64,000 bases of DNA from Massospora cicadina (Eukaryota > Entomophthoromycota > Entomophthoromycetes > Entomophthorales > Entomophthoraceae): assembly GCA_022478985.1 (NCBI GenBank), contig JAKSZP010007911.1, positions 62,001 through 126,000 on the forward strand, written 5' to 3'. The translations under genes were made by a program, and so were the position numbers. Shown here one piece after another: positions 11,370 through 22,499 of this stretch. The notes beneath the pieces are model-generated. The model worked only from the letters and a program-made list of their open reading frames with translations. It did no database searches and was not told where the DNA came from. Position 1 is the first letter of the stretch. Every line of letters begins with the position of its first letter.

Positions 11370-12377
11370 ATGCTGCATGCTACGGTTAGCTCAAGTGTTT
11401 TGCTTTCAGTTTCTCAAACTGGTTCAACCAGCTATGCTTTAATGGCTCCTAAAAGTTCAACTTCTAGGCCCGCTGTGACTCCAGTAATCCTTGGCAAACC
11501 CAGACTGGACCCCTTGGCTTCAATATCACTCTCCTCTCTCTTTATAAAAAGGTCATTCAGCCCCAATGACAATGATGCTAAAGAATTTAAGAAAGTTAAA
11601 CTTATTTACTTAAACTGCCATTGGTTTTTTTCATTTTTATGAAATTCTATTATAATTATTTTATTATATTTTTATTTATTTATTTTTCTTTTTTTCATTT
11701 TACATTTTTTTATTATCATTATCTTAAGAATCAATAAAACTTACTAAGTGGATATGGAAAGAATTCAGAGTGTTAAAAGTGTGCTTCAGGGTATTTCTGA
11801 TGCTAAGACATTCATTGATGAATGTGTCAATTGGCATAGCTATATTCACCACATTCAAGCTTTGGATATCTACTCTATTTCTTGGCCCTTTGGCCTATAT
11901 ATTATCAAATATTTGTTACACATAATGTCTAGAAACTACTTCAGTGGCTTCAGGTATGACAACTTTACACTGAAAGCCAGTCACCACATGTACCTTTGTA
12001 AGATTTTCATTTTGTACTATAATAGAATTTGTTACATTGGCAATTTAGGCCCCGTGGCCTGCATGCTCTTGTTGGTCAGGTGAGGCTGGCGTTTCTACAC
12101 AATAGAGAGTCCCACAATTATTTTCTTGTTCTTTTCCCTCCTTTTATGTGATATTCAGAAGGACTATATTGACACTACAATGAAGGCATTTGGAAGCAAA
12201 GTGCCTTTTTCAATTGCAGTTTTAGCAGTGAACTCATTCAATGGGCGTAGGGACCTTGTATTTTCAGTTAGCTTAGTTTTAACAGACAAATCACTGTTGA
12301 TTCTCTTATTGTCCTTGAAGGGGTTTTCTGCAGAGACAGCAGGTCCTGATCTGTATCCAGTGTTGGGAGGGCAATAA
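11370..12377 (+). other. antisense ORF cluster inside element B, possible captured gene piece
   Basis: Three plus-strand ORFs (11370-11642, 11748-12083, 12126-12377), antisense to B, have protein-like composition. Between the first two lies a very T-rich stretch (11640-11740). The second contains GGCTTCAG/GTATGA at about 11950, a possible donor, and the third starts after TTTATGTGATATTCAG (about 12155), a possible acceptor. I do not recognise the product. It could be a fragment of a host gene picked up with introns, or chance ORFs in a non-coding spacer. Confidence 0.25.
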
Positions 12378-12553
12378 TTTTATGAGCATCCGTGCAGATA
12401 ATCAATCAATTCAGCTGTTGCAAGGGTTTGCATGAAAGCAGGTAATAGGGTTTAAAAATTTTTTTAGGGTTGTACTGTATGTTGTAATGCAATCTTGGAA
12501 TCAAAATCAATCATAGCCTTTACACCTAGGAGAACTTGAGCTTCACAATAGAA

Positions 12554-13290
12554 TTATTCCACAAAGTCATCAATTGTTTTATTTTTTTTAAAGCTTATAA
12601 TAATGAAAAAGTATTTTATAGCCGACATTTGTCTGGACCATAATATATAAAGTATGGCCTCTTTGACTTCAGCGTAGGTTGGGTTTTCGTCCAAGTGTGG
12701 CATAATTAAATCAATGCTCCACTCGTCTAAGTAGTTGATCATAGTAGCCACTTTGTAGTGATCACTGGTCCCATATGTGGCCATTTCAAAGCGTTTGACA
12801 AATATGGCTAAACTCCCATTCTTGTCAAAAAGCAGGTAGGCTTGACGGTTTGTAATTATTGTTCTCCTGCTCATGGTTATCACTATTACTTCTTTGCTGG
12901 CTTGAACCAGGTGTATCAGGGCGCTGAGGCACTGCACCACAGTTTGAGGAATTTGGGTTGTCCAAAGCAACCATTCTACGTGGCAATTGCTGATGTGGCT
13001 CAGGATAACTTCAGTATTAACCTCTGATAATTTAACTTCATAATATTTAGAGGCACCACTGTCAATAGACTTGCTTTGGGCGTGCTGGCATCAACAATCA
13101 TTCCAATTCTTTAATATTGAATTTCCTCAGTCATATTGGTCATTTGCAATTTAAGAGCAGAAATCACTTAATCCTTTTTTCTGATTAATTTTTGGAATCA
13201 TTTACTTCTCCATGTAGAGTATTATTTGCCTCATTGATAAGAGTAACATCTTCAGTTAGATTATCAATTTGATGACTCATCATGTCCGCT
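12554..13290 (-). pseudogene. gag-like reading of element B
   Basis: After the PBS the minus strand reads MSHQIDNLTEDVTLINEANN (from about 13281), a short helical start as in element A. A 138-codon ORF at 12554-12970 then has SLAIFVKRFEMATYGTSDHY and PHLDENPTYAEVKEAIL, a layout typical of Ty3 Gag capsids (a helix with F--RFE, later a helix after a P-Y turn). Stops separate the two parts. No zinc knuckle was found. Confidence 0.5.
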
Positions 13291-13395
13291 GAGCTTTGAA
13301 ATTATGTAAATTTATTCTTAAAAAAGTGATATAGCCAGGGGTTGCTCCACTGCCCAGTATGGTCGCCATCTGCCATCCCAGCCATGAGCGCCATT

Positions 13396-14279
13396 TGTTG
13401 GTTTTGACCTACTTCAAATAGTCTGGTTATTCTTCTTAGATAAATTAGAGTTTGAGCGCCTATTGTATGGAGACAATAGATTAGATGGTGATAGCGTTTA
13501 AGATATAAAATCCTTAGGAATGACACTTCAAGGATGTACTCTTCTGTCATTTACTTGTACAATGACTCGCTGCCCTGATCTTCCTGATCCCAAGTAATTT
13601 TTAACTTAATATAACAAAAAAGTATAAAAGACAAAAATCTTGTATATTAAACTATCAGACTTGTTCTTCTAAAAGATCATTTTTTATTTGTATGAAATTA
13701 GGGAGAATTATATTGTTTGATGTTAACCACACCTTACCCATGACACCTCACCTCACACCACCACTTAGTCAGTGGATCACAATGAATACTTCAGAGGGTT
13801 TACAAATTATGAGACTCTGCAGTAAAACAGCTTGGCCTCATGGCCAGTGTTTTACTGATAATTAATTCAAGACAGCGTTTTCTCTGATGCGTCTAAAAAT
13901 AACTAAACTGGCTCTCCTCTTGTGCAACAGTAGCACATACCAAGGTAATCATACCAATAATTAATTATCAATCTGATTGAAAAATTGATTGACAATAAAA
14001 AAATTTTTGACAGACCAAAAAAGCCCACAATCCTGGGTCATTAAGTCAACTATTATCAAGTCTGACTTAACCAAATAAAACCCCAAGCCCATATAGTCTA
14101 GAAAAATTTTTTAGGTGGGATTGGTAGGCTGCAAATACCAAGCTTAGGATATACTTAGGAAATTTTTGGTCCATAATCACTGATCATTGTGATATGATAC
14201 ATAATAAATTACCATACCTAATATTACTATTTCCCCTATCAAATTAACTGATAATTTAGGTTCAGGCAGCCATTCAACA
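13396..14279 (-). repeat. 5' LTR of element B
   Basis: 884 bp, TGTTGG start and CAACA end. Followed on the right by the TSD ACATG; on the left lies the PBS-like site 13376-13393 (minus strand TGGCGCTCATGGCTGGGA). Confidence 0.85.
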
Positions 14280-14284
14280 ACATG

Positions 14285-14636
14285 AATACAAGTACAATGA
14301 TGCTTTTCTAATTATTGTACTTGTTTCTGGAGCTGACCATTTTTCCAATAATAGCCATTTTCTCCCAGCCTTGTCTTAAAACGCTACTTTGAACAGGAGT
14401 AGATCCTTCTCCATTCTGGAGTATTTTTGCTCTATTTTGGATAAGTTCCCAAATAACTCATTATTAACTTCAGCGACAAGGTTTACTTCTTCTTCCACCT
14501 TGGTAGCGCAATTCTCCGTTCTGGATAAATCAGCCTGAGCTGCAAACATTAGAGTTTTCTGATTCACACTCATCAGTTTCTTCCATAGCCGCTGAATCTC
14601 ACTATGAACAGAGGACATGGTGGTATTATTTGACAA
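14285..14636 (-). pseudogene. gag N-terminus of element A
   Basis: An 86-codon open reading starting MSNNTTMSSVHSEIQRLWKK at 14636, 13 bases after the PBS. It is rich in E, K, L and N with heptad-like spacing (residues 8-80), so probably a coiled coil. The stop at 14376 is followed by element B at 14279. The gag of element E starts in the same way (heptads, then a DNALAFFHLF-like motif), which supports the assignment. Confidence 0.55.
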
Positions 14637-14648
14637 GACTTAACTACG

Positions 14649-14666
14649 CCCCTGTAGTGAGCACCA
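14649..14666 (-). other. primer-binding site of element A
   Basis: On the minus strand TGGTGCTCACTACAGGGG, two bases inside the 5' LTR. It is the clearest version of a PBS shared by several elements in this window and implies a tRNA ending CCUGUAGUGAGC-A-CCA. Confidence 0.6.
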
Positions 14667-14668
14667 AG

Positions 14669-15442
14669 TGTAAACCTTTGGGTACTTTACTGCACAGGTT
14701 GGTTGTAAAATAATAAAAAAACGCTACTTGTATGGCGACAACTATCAGGTTGAGGCTTCACAATAAGTGGCAACAAATCCACTCTGGCAAACTGTACTTG
14801 AGAAAACAACTAGGTACTTGTATTCATTTCAATCTTCAATTTAGAAGTATATATAATAGAAAAGTTTATTTGAACTCTGTTTTTTATTAGAAATTGCTAA
14901 GGTTTTTTATAGGCAGAATGCGGATAACTTTTTAAAACAATTTTCTGCAAATAAACCAATCAGTCTCCCAAAACTTTTGACACTTAGGATTAACTTCCTA
15001 ATGATGGCAAATTACTTCATCTTAGTTAATCCTCAGCAGTGTAACTTTTCACAAATCGGCAGCCATCCCCCTGTGTTAGGAATCATACACAGATGGTCTG
15101 TGGCAGTATTACCTGATTACAACTACTAACTACTACCAAAATAAGCGCTTGATTGTGCTTTGGTAGCTTCATAAAAACGACCCTAATTGTTCAGCGACTC
15201 TGTTTTTACGACTCACCCTGCAATCAAACTATTGGCTATCAAGCTCTTATCAAAATGCTTATTAACATTGTTGGGGATGTTCCCTAATTAAACACTAATC
15301 GAAATAAATCATTGGATTATATCCTTTGGTATATTACAACTAATATTTTTGTCAGCAACCATTGCCAAACAATAGATTACTTAACAAACTTCAAAATGCT
15401 AATAGCCAAGCGAGATGGATAATGTGATTAACCAAATTTTCA
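14669..15442 (-). repeat. 5' LTR of element A
   Basis: 774 bp, same ends as the copy at 7635-8398. The palindrome is present in mutated form near 15273 (TTGGGGATGTTCCCTAA). The TG end is preceded by the PBS of A at 14649-14666. Confidence 0.85.
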
Positions 15443-15960
15443 ATGGGATTGGAAAGTGAATGCAATTGTGGCAATGAATCCACTTAAGAGTATGAGGGAC
15501 GTTCAAGTGTTCCTTGTAATAATGGGGTACTACTTGAAGTTCATCCCCCATTTTGCAGACTTGGCAGCGCCCTTATCTACATGCTTACAAAGGAGACAAA
15601 GTTCAAATGGAGCCTGGAGCAGGAGTAGGCATTCATGGAGTTGAAGCCACAGTTGGTAGAAGCACTAATCTTGGTATATCCAAACTTTTATAAGACCTTC
15701 TATCTGTAAACTAACGCCAGTGATGTGGGATTTAATGCTAACTTAGAAAAACTAGATGAAGATGGAGTAGAACACCAGATCAAGTATTACTGCAAAGTAT
15801 TCAGCAAGTTGAATAGAATCACACAGTTACCAAACGTGAGCCTTGCCTTGCAATAATAAGAGAAGTGAAGAACTTTTAAGCCCTATCTATATGGATTAAA
15901 TTTTAAAGTATTCACAGATCACGCGTCGCTCTGCTAGTTAAGAAAAAGAAGGTTCCAGAT
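15443..15960 (+). pseudogene. RT thumb and RNase H of element C
   Basis: Directly after the 5' LTR of A the reading resumes with NPLKSMRDVQVFLVIMGYYLKF and HFADLAAPLS, the RT thumb. RNase H follows (NASDVGFNANLEKLDEDGVEHQIKYYC split over a short run, then FKVFTDHASL near 15905). This proves that 7635-15442 is an insertion. Stops and frame changes throughout. Confidence 0.75.
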
Positions 15961-16199
15961 GGATGCCTTGCCCTTTGGGATGTTCTACTCTGAGGGTATG
16001 ATTTTGAAATCATACATTGAGAAGGAGATAAACATCTCAACATGAAGGGTTGTCAACTACTAGTATTTCCACCTGAAGGTGCCAGAGAGCGATGGCCTGT
16101 ATGACCTAATTGGGCTGCCTGAAGAGGCTTGGCAGGATGAGACAGATGAGATCAAGAGCGTCCTGCGCAGTGTCCTAAAGACACCTGGCATTTCAATGT

Positions 16200-17110
16200 A
16201 AATCTTCAAAAGAAAGTTCAAGACAAATAATATCCTTCCATCCGGCCCACTAATTGCATGGAGATAGTGATGGAGGCTCATAAGCACGTGGGCCTTGGGC
16301 GATACCAGAAGATGTTGGCTTACCTCAAGGAGAGGTTCTACTGGGAATGCATGTCTGAAGAAGTATATAAAGCCTTGGAGCTGTCTGAACCCTGCTCTAG
16401 TTTTCACCTTCTGACAAGAAATTCAAGTTTACACCCATTCCCCCCGCTGCACCGTTCAGCAATGTCCCTATGATGTGGTGGGGCCGTTGCCCACAGCATA
16501 CAGTGGGGCCAAGTTCAACCTGGTGGCGATTGACTACTTCACTAAGTGGGTTGAAGCATCCACAGTCAAGACGTACACCATGAATTCTAAAGCCGTTTCT
16601 TGTGCAACCAGGTGATTACAAGACACGGATTACCTCAAATTCTCATGTCAGACAATGGCAAAAACTTTATCTCAGATTCAATGAAGAAGTCAATGGATTT
16701 GGTAGGGGTGAAGTAGAAGCTCACCACCCCCTACAATCCATCCTCCAACAGAAGTGTCAAAGGAGTAAACGTGACCCTAGGAGGCATTTTAAAGAAGATG
16801 TACCCTAAAATACAAAGTGAGACAGGTTTTTCCTAGCAGCGCTGTTGCCTTACCAGTTAATCCATCACCGCGTGATTAAAAATGCCCCATTTAAAGCCCT
16901 ATAAGGGCGAGAGGCTGCGCTGACCACCTTCCTGGCACTGATCGTAGCAGAGGATAAATGAAACCTACCACCCAGAAGTTACCAACAGGAGTTAGCTGAA
17001 GAGGTGACCAGAATACAGTTAGAAGCTTCCAGCAACATTGAAGCTAGCCTCTCTACAAGTCAAAGAGAGAGCTAGAGAAAAACCAAGTTACCTAAATTCA
17101 GCATTGGAGA
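16200..17110 (+). pseudogene. integrase of element C
   Basis: The zinc-binding part is read at 16258-16420 (AHKHVGLGRYQKMLAYLKERF, later SEPCSSF). The core follows: VVGPLPTAYSGAKFNLVAID at about 16475, FTKWVEAS, ITRHGLPQILMSDNGKNF at about 16615-16670. The position of the third acidic residue reads NRSVKGVN, so the catalytic E is replaced by K. The C-terminal part (GDNVLFYYLKEHKQ) is near 17105-17150. No chromodomain was seen. Confidence 0.75.
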
Positions 17111-17241
17111 TAATGTTTTGTTTTATTACTTGAAGGAACACAAACAGTGAAACTACAGGCCTTTTGTACTTTGCTGCTACTGTGTTGACTAGAAGAGGAG
17201 CGGAATACTCCATTTATGACATTTAAACTAACATCGTTCTT

Positions 17242-17274
17242 GTTGGGACCATCTAGTACTAAAAAAAAAAAAAA
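17242..17274 (+). mobile_element. microretroposon 1 (19-bp body plus A-run)
   Basis: The insert is GTTGGGACCATCTAGTACT followed by an A-run. It is flanked on both sides by AAACTAACATCGTTCTT (17225-17241 and 17275-17291), a 17-bp target-site duplication. The same body with an A-run recurs at 29272, 38887, 38917 and 59835. This is what target-primed reverse transcription of an almost completely 5'-truncated RNA would leave. Confidence 0.85.
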
Positions 17275-17291
17275 AAACTAACATCGTTCTT

Positions 17292-18022
17292 AATAGTGTT
17301 CACACCTGGCACCTTTGAACATTCCCCAGGTCTCATATTGGAAGGAGAAATGTCACAGATGAGACCACAACTGGTGCATCTTGTTATTCCTTGACCAGTG
17401 GAAAGGGTTCAAGCAACCCCCAAACCGGTGGTGGTACTGGTGACCAGGACATAGTAGATGGGGGCATCAAGGCTCTTTTATATGCACGGAAAAATCAAGA
17501 AACTTATAGCCTAATAGCAAAGAAGTAATAAGAAATAGTTTTTTCCCACCAAGTTGGAAGATTTGTTATATGAGGATGACAACGCCCCACAAATTTAATA
17601 TGAAAAACGAACCCTTTTTATACCTTTGAAGGTCCAAAATAAGTTGAGTTACACTTATGACAAATCTAATGAGTATACCAGATGTCTCCAACATGTCCAT
17701 CTGAGGCTCTACATCAAATATTACAAAATAAGGGTCAACGTCCAATTTCTAGAGTGACTTATAGCCACAATGCAAGGAATATCATAAAAAGTTCCATTGT
17801 TCAAAACCAAAGGCAAGATGCATATTACTAAATTTAGTAATAAAGCATTAATTAAAACGAGCACAATGAATTAAGACTCAGAAGAAGGACCTAGCACAAA
17901 GGCCCCTGAACATTCAGGTTCAGGGATAACCACTGTGAGACGGAGCTCACGCATACAAGAATTAGATCAGTTGAATGAAGAGACTAAAGAAGTAGTTAGA
18001 CGCCATCAGGCTAGAGCATCTT
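17292..18022 (+). pseudogene. 3' coding tail of element C
   Basis: Broken readings follow the integrase. The last one (17875-18022) is open and reads TTVRRSSRIQELDQLNEETK, then RRHQARAS and a stop, a basic C-terminus. Nothing else in the stretch is recognisable. Sequence after 18022 has LTR-like AT-rich character but no partner copy. Confidence 0.4.
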
Positions 18023-19372
18023 GAAAATTCTCTTATCAAAACCCTAAAATCCCCTGTATTTTTAAGATACCCATTTCTTTAATATCTTAACTTTCCATTT
18101 AAAGTATATATAATATCATCTTCTATTTTAATTAAAATTTTATATAGAATCTTAAGTTTATCTCTTTTGTTTGAACTTGTGTTGTATCAGGCTAATAATC
18201 ACCAGTAACCAGTCTGAGATTGACCAATCTAGAGTAGTCGCCAGTGGATAGTTTGGGATTAACTTGTTTGGAAGAAGAAAATCTATTGATGATACCTTGA
18301 TGCTAATAACGCCAAGGAAGAGATTAAAAAGGTCACATTGGATCAGAAAGGCAACCTATGGCAAGATTAACTAAGAGTGTCTGAAAGTTTGTCATGGGTG
18401 AGTAAAAGATAACCAAGTGATCAATGTACCAAGGGGTACCATCTGAGGAGGATTGGATTAGTGAAAAAAAATGTGATGCTAGTAAATGCTGTCTGGTGCC
18501 TAATCTGCAAGAAGTAGAACGTCTGACAGCAAGTCAGCTTTTACAGTTAAGTGAGCTGAGGTTGGCGCGCTGACTCTGAAGTCAAGTCTATTCTTGCATT
18601 GGGGTAAATCCTGACAGAGCCCCTTAAGCCTCAACTGATGGGATTTTGCATCACACGCGTTGAGTAAGGGCAGCCCCAACTTAGCCCAGATCTTAATGGC
18701 TTCAGCCTGACTCACTTGTATAGGGAAAGATTCTTAGTTGGGTTAGTCTTAAGGTACAAATTGGGAAGTTCAGCTTTTAGATAAAACCAGTTGCCATAAG
18801 TACTGGTTAAGATGCGGGAAATTAGTTTTGACTTGCTAAGACATTTTGTATTTTCAATGCAAAACCTAATTTAATGTGGCTGGCCCAGAAGGTTAAGTTT
18901 TATGGATCAACCACCAAGTCACCTTATTGTGTATTGAAGAGAAAATTTTCTGGCCAGATTGAAAATATCTAGTCTTTCCATTTGGTTGGATAAGGTGGCT
19001 TTAATTTTTGGTGTTAGGCGGAAATCCTAAATATCCAGTAAAATCAACAATAACTAAAATGTTTAGAGTTAAACAAATTGGTAAATGGGTGTGCATTTGG
19101 TTTGGGAATTTAGCTCAGCTGTCCTAAGCAACTCCCATAACTACAGAAGATCATGTCAAGTGGAGGTGATTCAGTTGCAGAAACCCTAGGCTCAACTGGT
19201 TTTAGAAATTATTTTGATTTTACTGACCTCAGTAAGGACATACACATCAGATGTGGAGGCCCTGCTATTGTGACAAATGCGTTCTCTGAACACTATTACA
19301 AAGGAGTTGGGCAAGAGGTCCCAGGTAATTTCCCACAAACTGATAAATTTTCTCTGGTAATACTCTAATTCT
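18023..19372. other. unassigned stretch between elements C and D
   Basis: Probably contains the 3' LTR of C (TG at about 18022) and older debris. A minus-strand ORF at 18500-18715 (AEAIKIWAKLGLPLLNACDA) and a plus-strand ORF at 19153-19368 (MSSGGDSVAETLGSTGFRN) have protein-like composition; the latter starts like a gag leader. I recognise neither, and neither has a second copy in the window. Confidence 0.3.
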
Positions 19373-21108
19373 TGAGCTTAAAACTCTTGACTATTAAATT
19401 TTGGATTACAGTGAGAACTATACTAGCGAGCAAAAAAGGATTGAAATCTGGAAAGCGCATAAAAGAACTTAATGGCCTTACCAAAGTCTGAAGTAGGGTC
19501 CACAAGCAGTTTTCTCTTAGGTTTTTAGTAAGATGTGTTTCAAATTTTAATGTTTTCCTAAATTAAAAATTTATTATATTACTATAGAAGACAAAGCTGA
19601 TTTATGCAACTTCGTCAGTTTGAATTTATACTTCAGATATGAGAAATAATGGGTCTTGCTCTCTGAGGAGTCCATGGACAACTTCTTGACGGTAGGCATA
19701 GCTCAAGGATATAAATTCTCAAATTCCTCATTGAGCCATTTTAGTAATTGGGACGGATACCTTCGCAGTTGTCATAACCTTTTTGAATATATTATTTTTC
19801 TTTAATTGTTCTTGAAGCCCAAACCATTGTCAACAACCTTACCTCTAAAAGTTATTTTATTAAAAAGTCTTTGGAAACATATGATTTTGTCATAGCTTGA
19901 GGATGACATGATTATGGGGACCAATAACAAGAATAAAGCTACACGTCAGCAGGCAAAAAAGGTGAAGTTGGAAGGCCTACCTGACCTCAAACATACCTTG
20001 GACCAACGCTGTGTTAAGGCGTGATATGCCCAGGTTGGTCCTGGGGATGTGAGAGAAGTTTGGCCCTGCAATACAACAGGTGCGTTAAAATGAGCCAGCT
20101 ATAAAATAAATGATGATGATTCACTTCAGTTTTTTGGTGAACGGGGTCTCAAACCCATTTGGTTTTCAAAATTTCCTGCTTGTGTTGGCCTTACCTTCAA
20201 TTGATAACCTGAGTTCAGTTGATTACCAGCTATAGTACACTGCCCAATGGAAGCGTGTATTTATTGGTGCACCTGGGCTTATCCCCACTTCCATTCATTG
20301 ATTGTTTTACCGAATTTTCTTAAATTTGTTTACTCAAGACCAACCTCTCTCATTGTCAACTTCTTCCTTAATAAAAATTCCTCCTTAGTTTACATTTTCT
20401 TTATGTTAACTTAGGTGAACCTGTGCACGGATCTCTTTGAGAAGGTCTTGTGCAACGTTAGCTATTAAATTCAACATATATAACTCTCTCCTCTGGTGCA
20501 CCGCTGGGCCTCCCTGGTCCCATCCAGACCAGGCATCTTTGCACTCCAGCCCAGATCACTGCTTTATATGGACTCCGCTTTGGGGTCCACCTAAGCCTTG
20601 TTGTTTGTATGATACCTGTTATTTTACCTCGTTAAACATCCTCGCCCTAAGTTACTTTAGCTCCAGAGCCCTTTGCAGGGCTTTGCTCACCTTAGTACTG
20701 ACGAATAGTTCCCTCAGCGTCAGGGGCTTGCACCATGCACCACCGCGCTTAGAACACAATAGTTATAGATAATCTCCTTACAGATTCTTCAGATTGTCAT
20801 TTCCAATGGCTCATCATGACTCATCTGAAGTGGCGGCATCTTGTTGGACAGAGCACCATTTAAAAATTATTCTCATTGCCTTTTTTAGTAATATTGTGTT
20901 TGGTGGCATATGATTGGCCCAAGCGCCATTTATGAGGGTTTCCCTCCTTGTTGACATATTTAGTAAATTTTGATTATGAGGCATCTTATTCGCCAGAATG
21001 CCATCTTTGAAGATCTTTGTACTTGTGCTATAAACTTTATCCTTGATCATTGCAATGAAAAAGATTAGGGCAATGTGGCAGCCAAGCAACGCCTTGACTG
21101 TTACATCA
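19373..21108 (-). repeat. 3' LTR of element D, split by a solo LTR
   Basis: Two blocks, 19373-19887 and 20792-21108, align in order with 26368-27272. On the minus strand the LTR begins TGATGTAACAG after a G-rich tract (ATGGGGGG at 21109-21116 read in reverse). The break at 19888/20791 is filled by a complete LTR of another family. Confidence 0.8.
19888..20791 (+). repeat. solo LTR of the element 1 family
   Basis: 904 bp, TG at 19888 and CA at 20791, aligning with the 3' LTR of element 1 (4999-5900), and flanked by GATTT and GATTG, a one-mismatch TSD. It lies in the left LTR of D and is a solo LTR left by recombination. Its first part keeps the Pol-tail reading KVKLEGLPDLK and YAQVG, and an ATG after AATAAA near 20372 keeps the start of a LCTDLFEKVL reading. 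Both match element 1. Confidence 0.8.
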
Positions 21109-21349
21109 CCCCCCATATGAGAGCCCCCTTCATCCCCAAAGCTCCTCCACCTTCTGCGTGCAGTGGCTGCAGTCATCAGCAGTTTGCCAGATGGACTCTT
21201 CCACTGAGTAAACTACTCACTTCACCAGGTACCAACACTTCCCTCAGAAGATTTTCATGTCCAGGATTTCCTCCACCTCTTACTCAGCCACTCATGGGTT
21301 GTCTAAGTGAACTAAATACAGCTTTTCTGAAAGAGGACCTTTGAACTTC

Positions 21350-22370
21350 TTATGTTTTGTGAAACGTGAAGTATCAGATGCGCGCAAGGCCCATCATGGG
21401 AACTCCATTTTTTAGGCTATTTAATACACTTGTCAAAGGACCTTAAATGGGTCCAGGGCAATTAGTACAAATTTACAGCAACTAGAAGGGACTGAATAGG
21501 TCTATTCATTAACCATCGGCATGTATTTTCTTTTAGCTTTCAAGACTCAGATTGATAAGCATTGGCCTTCTTCTTTGCATCTTTACCACTTTCATTATAT
21601 TTGCTCTTAGTGTTTTGAGGTTAATCTTAATTTCATCTGCCAGGCTGTTCACCACTGGGTTTGGACTTCTGGGGTGGGTTTCTACTCTCTTAGGGTGAAA
21701 TACGTAGTTCCCCAGGAAGGGAGACATTTCCATCGCCAACTGCACTCAATCATTGTAAGCAAACTGGGCTAATTTCAGCCAGTCAGTCTAGCATCCTTGT
21801 TGGGTGGTCATATAGCAGTTTGGGTACTGCTCAAGGTCTTGTTTAAATCTTTCATTTTAGCCATCATATTGTGTTTGGTAAGATGATGATCTGCACGGTT
21901 TGATCTAAAGATTTTCCAGTAGGTGTTGCAAGAAGCATGAGCTTAATTGCGGACTTCTATCTGACATTATCTTCTCAGTGAGGCCATGGTGGGAAACACA
22001 TCATTCACAAAAATCTCTACTGTGCCCTATGCCATGATCTTGGAAGTACACGGAGAGAGTACAGCGTACTTAGTCAGTCTGTCCACTACCATGACAGCAT
22101 CATAAACCTTATATCTCAGAAGCTCTGCTATGAAATTCACACTTAGGAGGACCATTGAATCTCAGCAATCTAGAGGGCTTTGATTTCCCTGAGGGCTTCT
22201 TCCTGGCATGTTTGGAATGTGCACATATTACGCATTGTAAGATGTACTTCCTTACCAAATCAGGCATCCACAGCCACGAGTAACTCTGGGTTAGGAGCTC
22301 TATAGTTTTCGCCATCCCTGGGTGTCCCATTGAGGGGTGGTCGTGGAATGAGCTTATCACCCCCTCTTGG
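21350..22370 (-). pseudogene. integrase of element D
   Basis: The ORF 22109-22360 has a clear zinc-binding domain: HDHPSMGHPGMAKTIELL, then CVICAHSKHARKKPSGK. The core follows at 21880-22100 (DAVMVVVDRLTKYAVLSPC, then EIFVNDVFPTM). Later parts are lost in stops. No chromodomain reading was found before the G-rich tract at the LTR. Confidence 0.75.
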
Positions 22371-22499
22371 AGCTCGCAGCTTGGAAGCCATGGAGCCCTT
22401 TGTGAAGGATGAGGACCTTCTCTTTCTTGTAAATTTTGTTTTGTTTGTTCTCAATTCCTTCCTCTAGGTCCTTACAGAGTGTGGCCCCATACTCCAAAC

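Larger units (their letters stand above)
10340..14279 (-). mobile_element. gag-only LTR retrotransposon 'B', nested in A
   Basis: Two direct 884-bp LTRs (about 10340-11225 and 13396-14279) enclose about 2.2 kb. The five bases ACATG occur on both outer sides (10335-10339 and 14280-14284), a perfect target-site duplication. It lies inside the gag of element A. The minus strand carries a Gag-like reading (12554-13290) but no pol; the rest (11226-12400) is occupied by plus-strand ORFs of unknown origin. Confidence 0.85.
7635..15442 (-). mobile_element. gag-only LTR retrotransposon 'A', nested in C
   Basis: Two direct copies of a roughly 770-bp sequence (7635-8398 and 14669-15442), each with TG and CA ends, flank about 6.3 kb. 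Without the nested element B the internal part is only about 2.3 kb and carries a Gag-like reading on the minus strand but no RT or integrase. It therefore looks non-autonomous. The flanks ATGAT (left) and ATGGG (right) are only a partial TSD match. The insertion is supported more strongly by the split RT of element C on both sides. Confidence 0.8.
5901..18022 (+). mobile_element. Ty3 retrotransposon 'C' with dUTPase-like domain, interrupted
   Basis: Plus-strand pieces at 5901-7634 and 15443-18022 form one pol: protease, dUTPase-like domain, RT, RNase H, integrase and a basic tail. The RT is broken between the palm and thumb by element A (7635-15442): text before the break ends near GHKIVPDK, and text after it resumes with NPLKSMRDVQVFLVIMGYY, the usual next RT segment. 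A microretroposon sits at 17242. The 5' end is cut off by element 1. No LTR for C could be identified with confidence. Confidence 0.75.

Noticed and set aside
7631..15447. A clean TSD for element A
   Set aside because: Flanks ATGAT and ATGGG match in only three of five positions; insertion is instead supported by the split RT of element C.
20437..20772. 111-codon plus-strand ORF in the solo LTR
   Set aside because: Frame is not kept in the homologous LTR at 4999-5900, except for the short LCTDLFE part in another frame.
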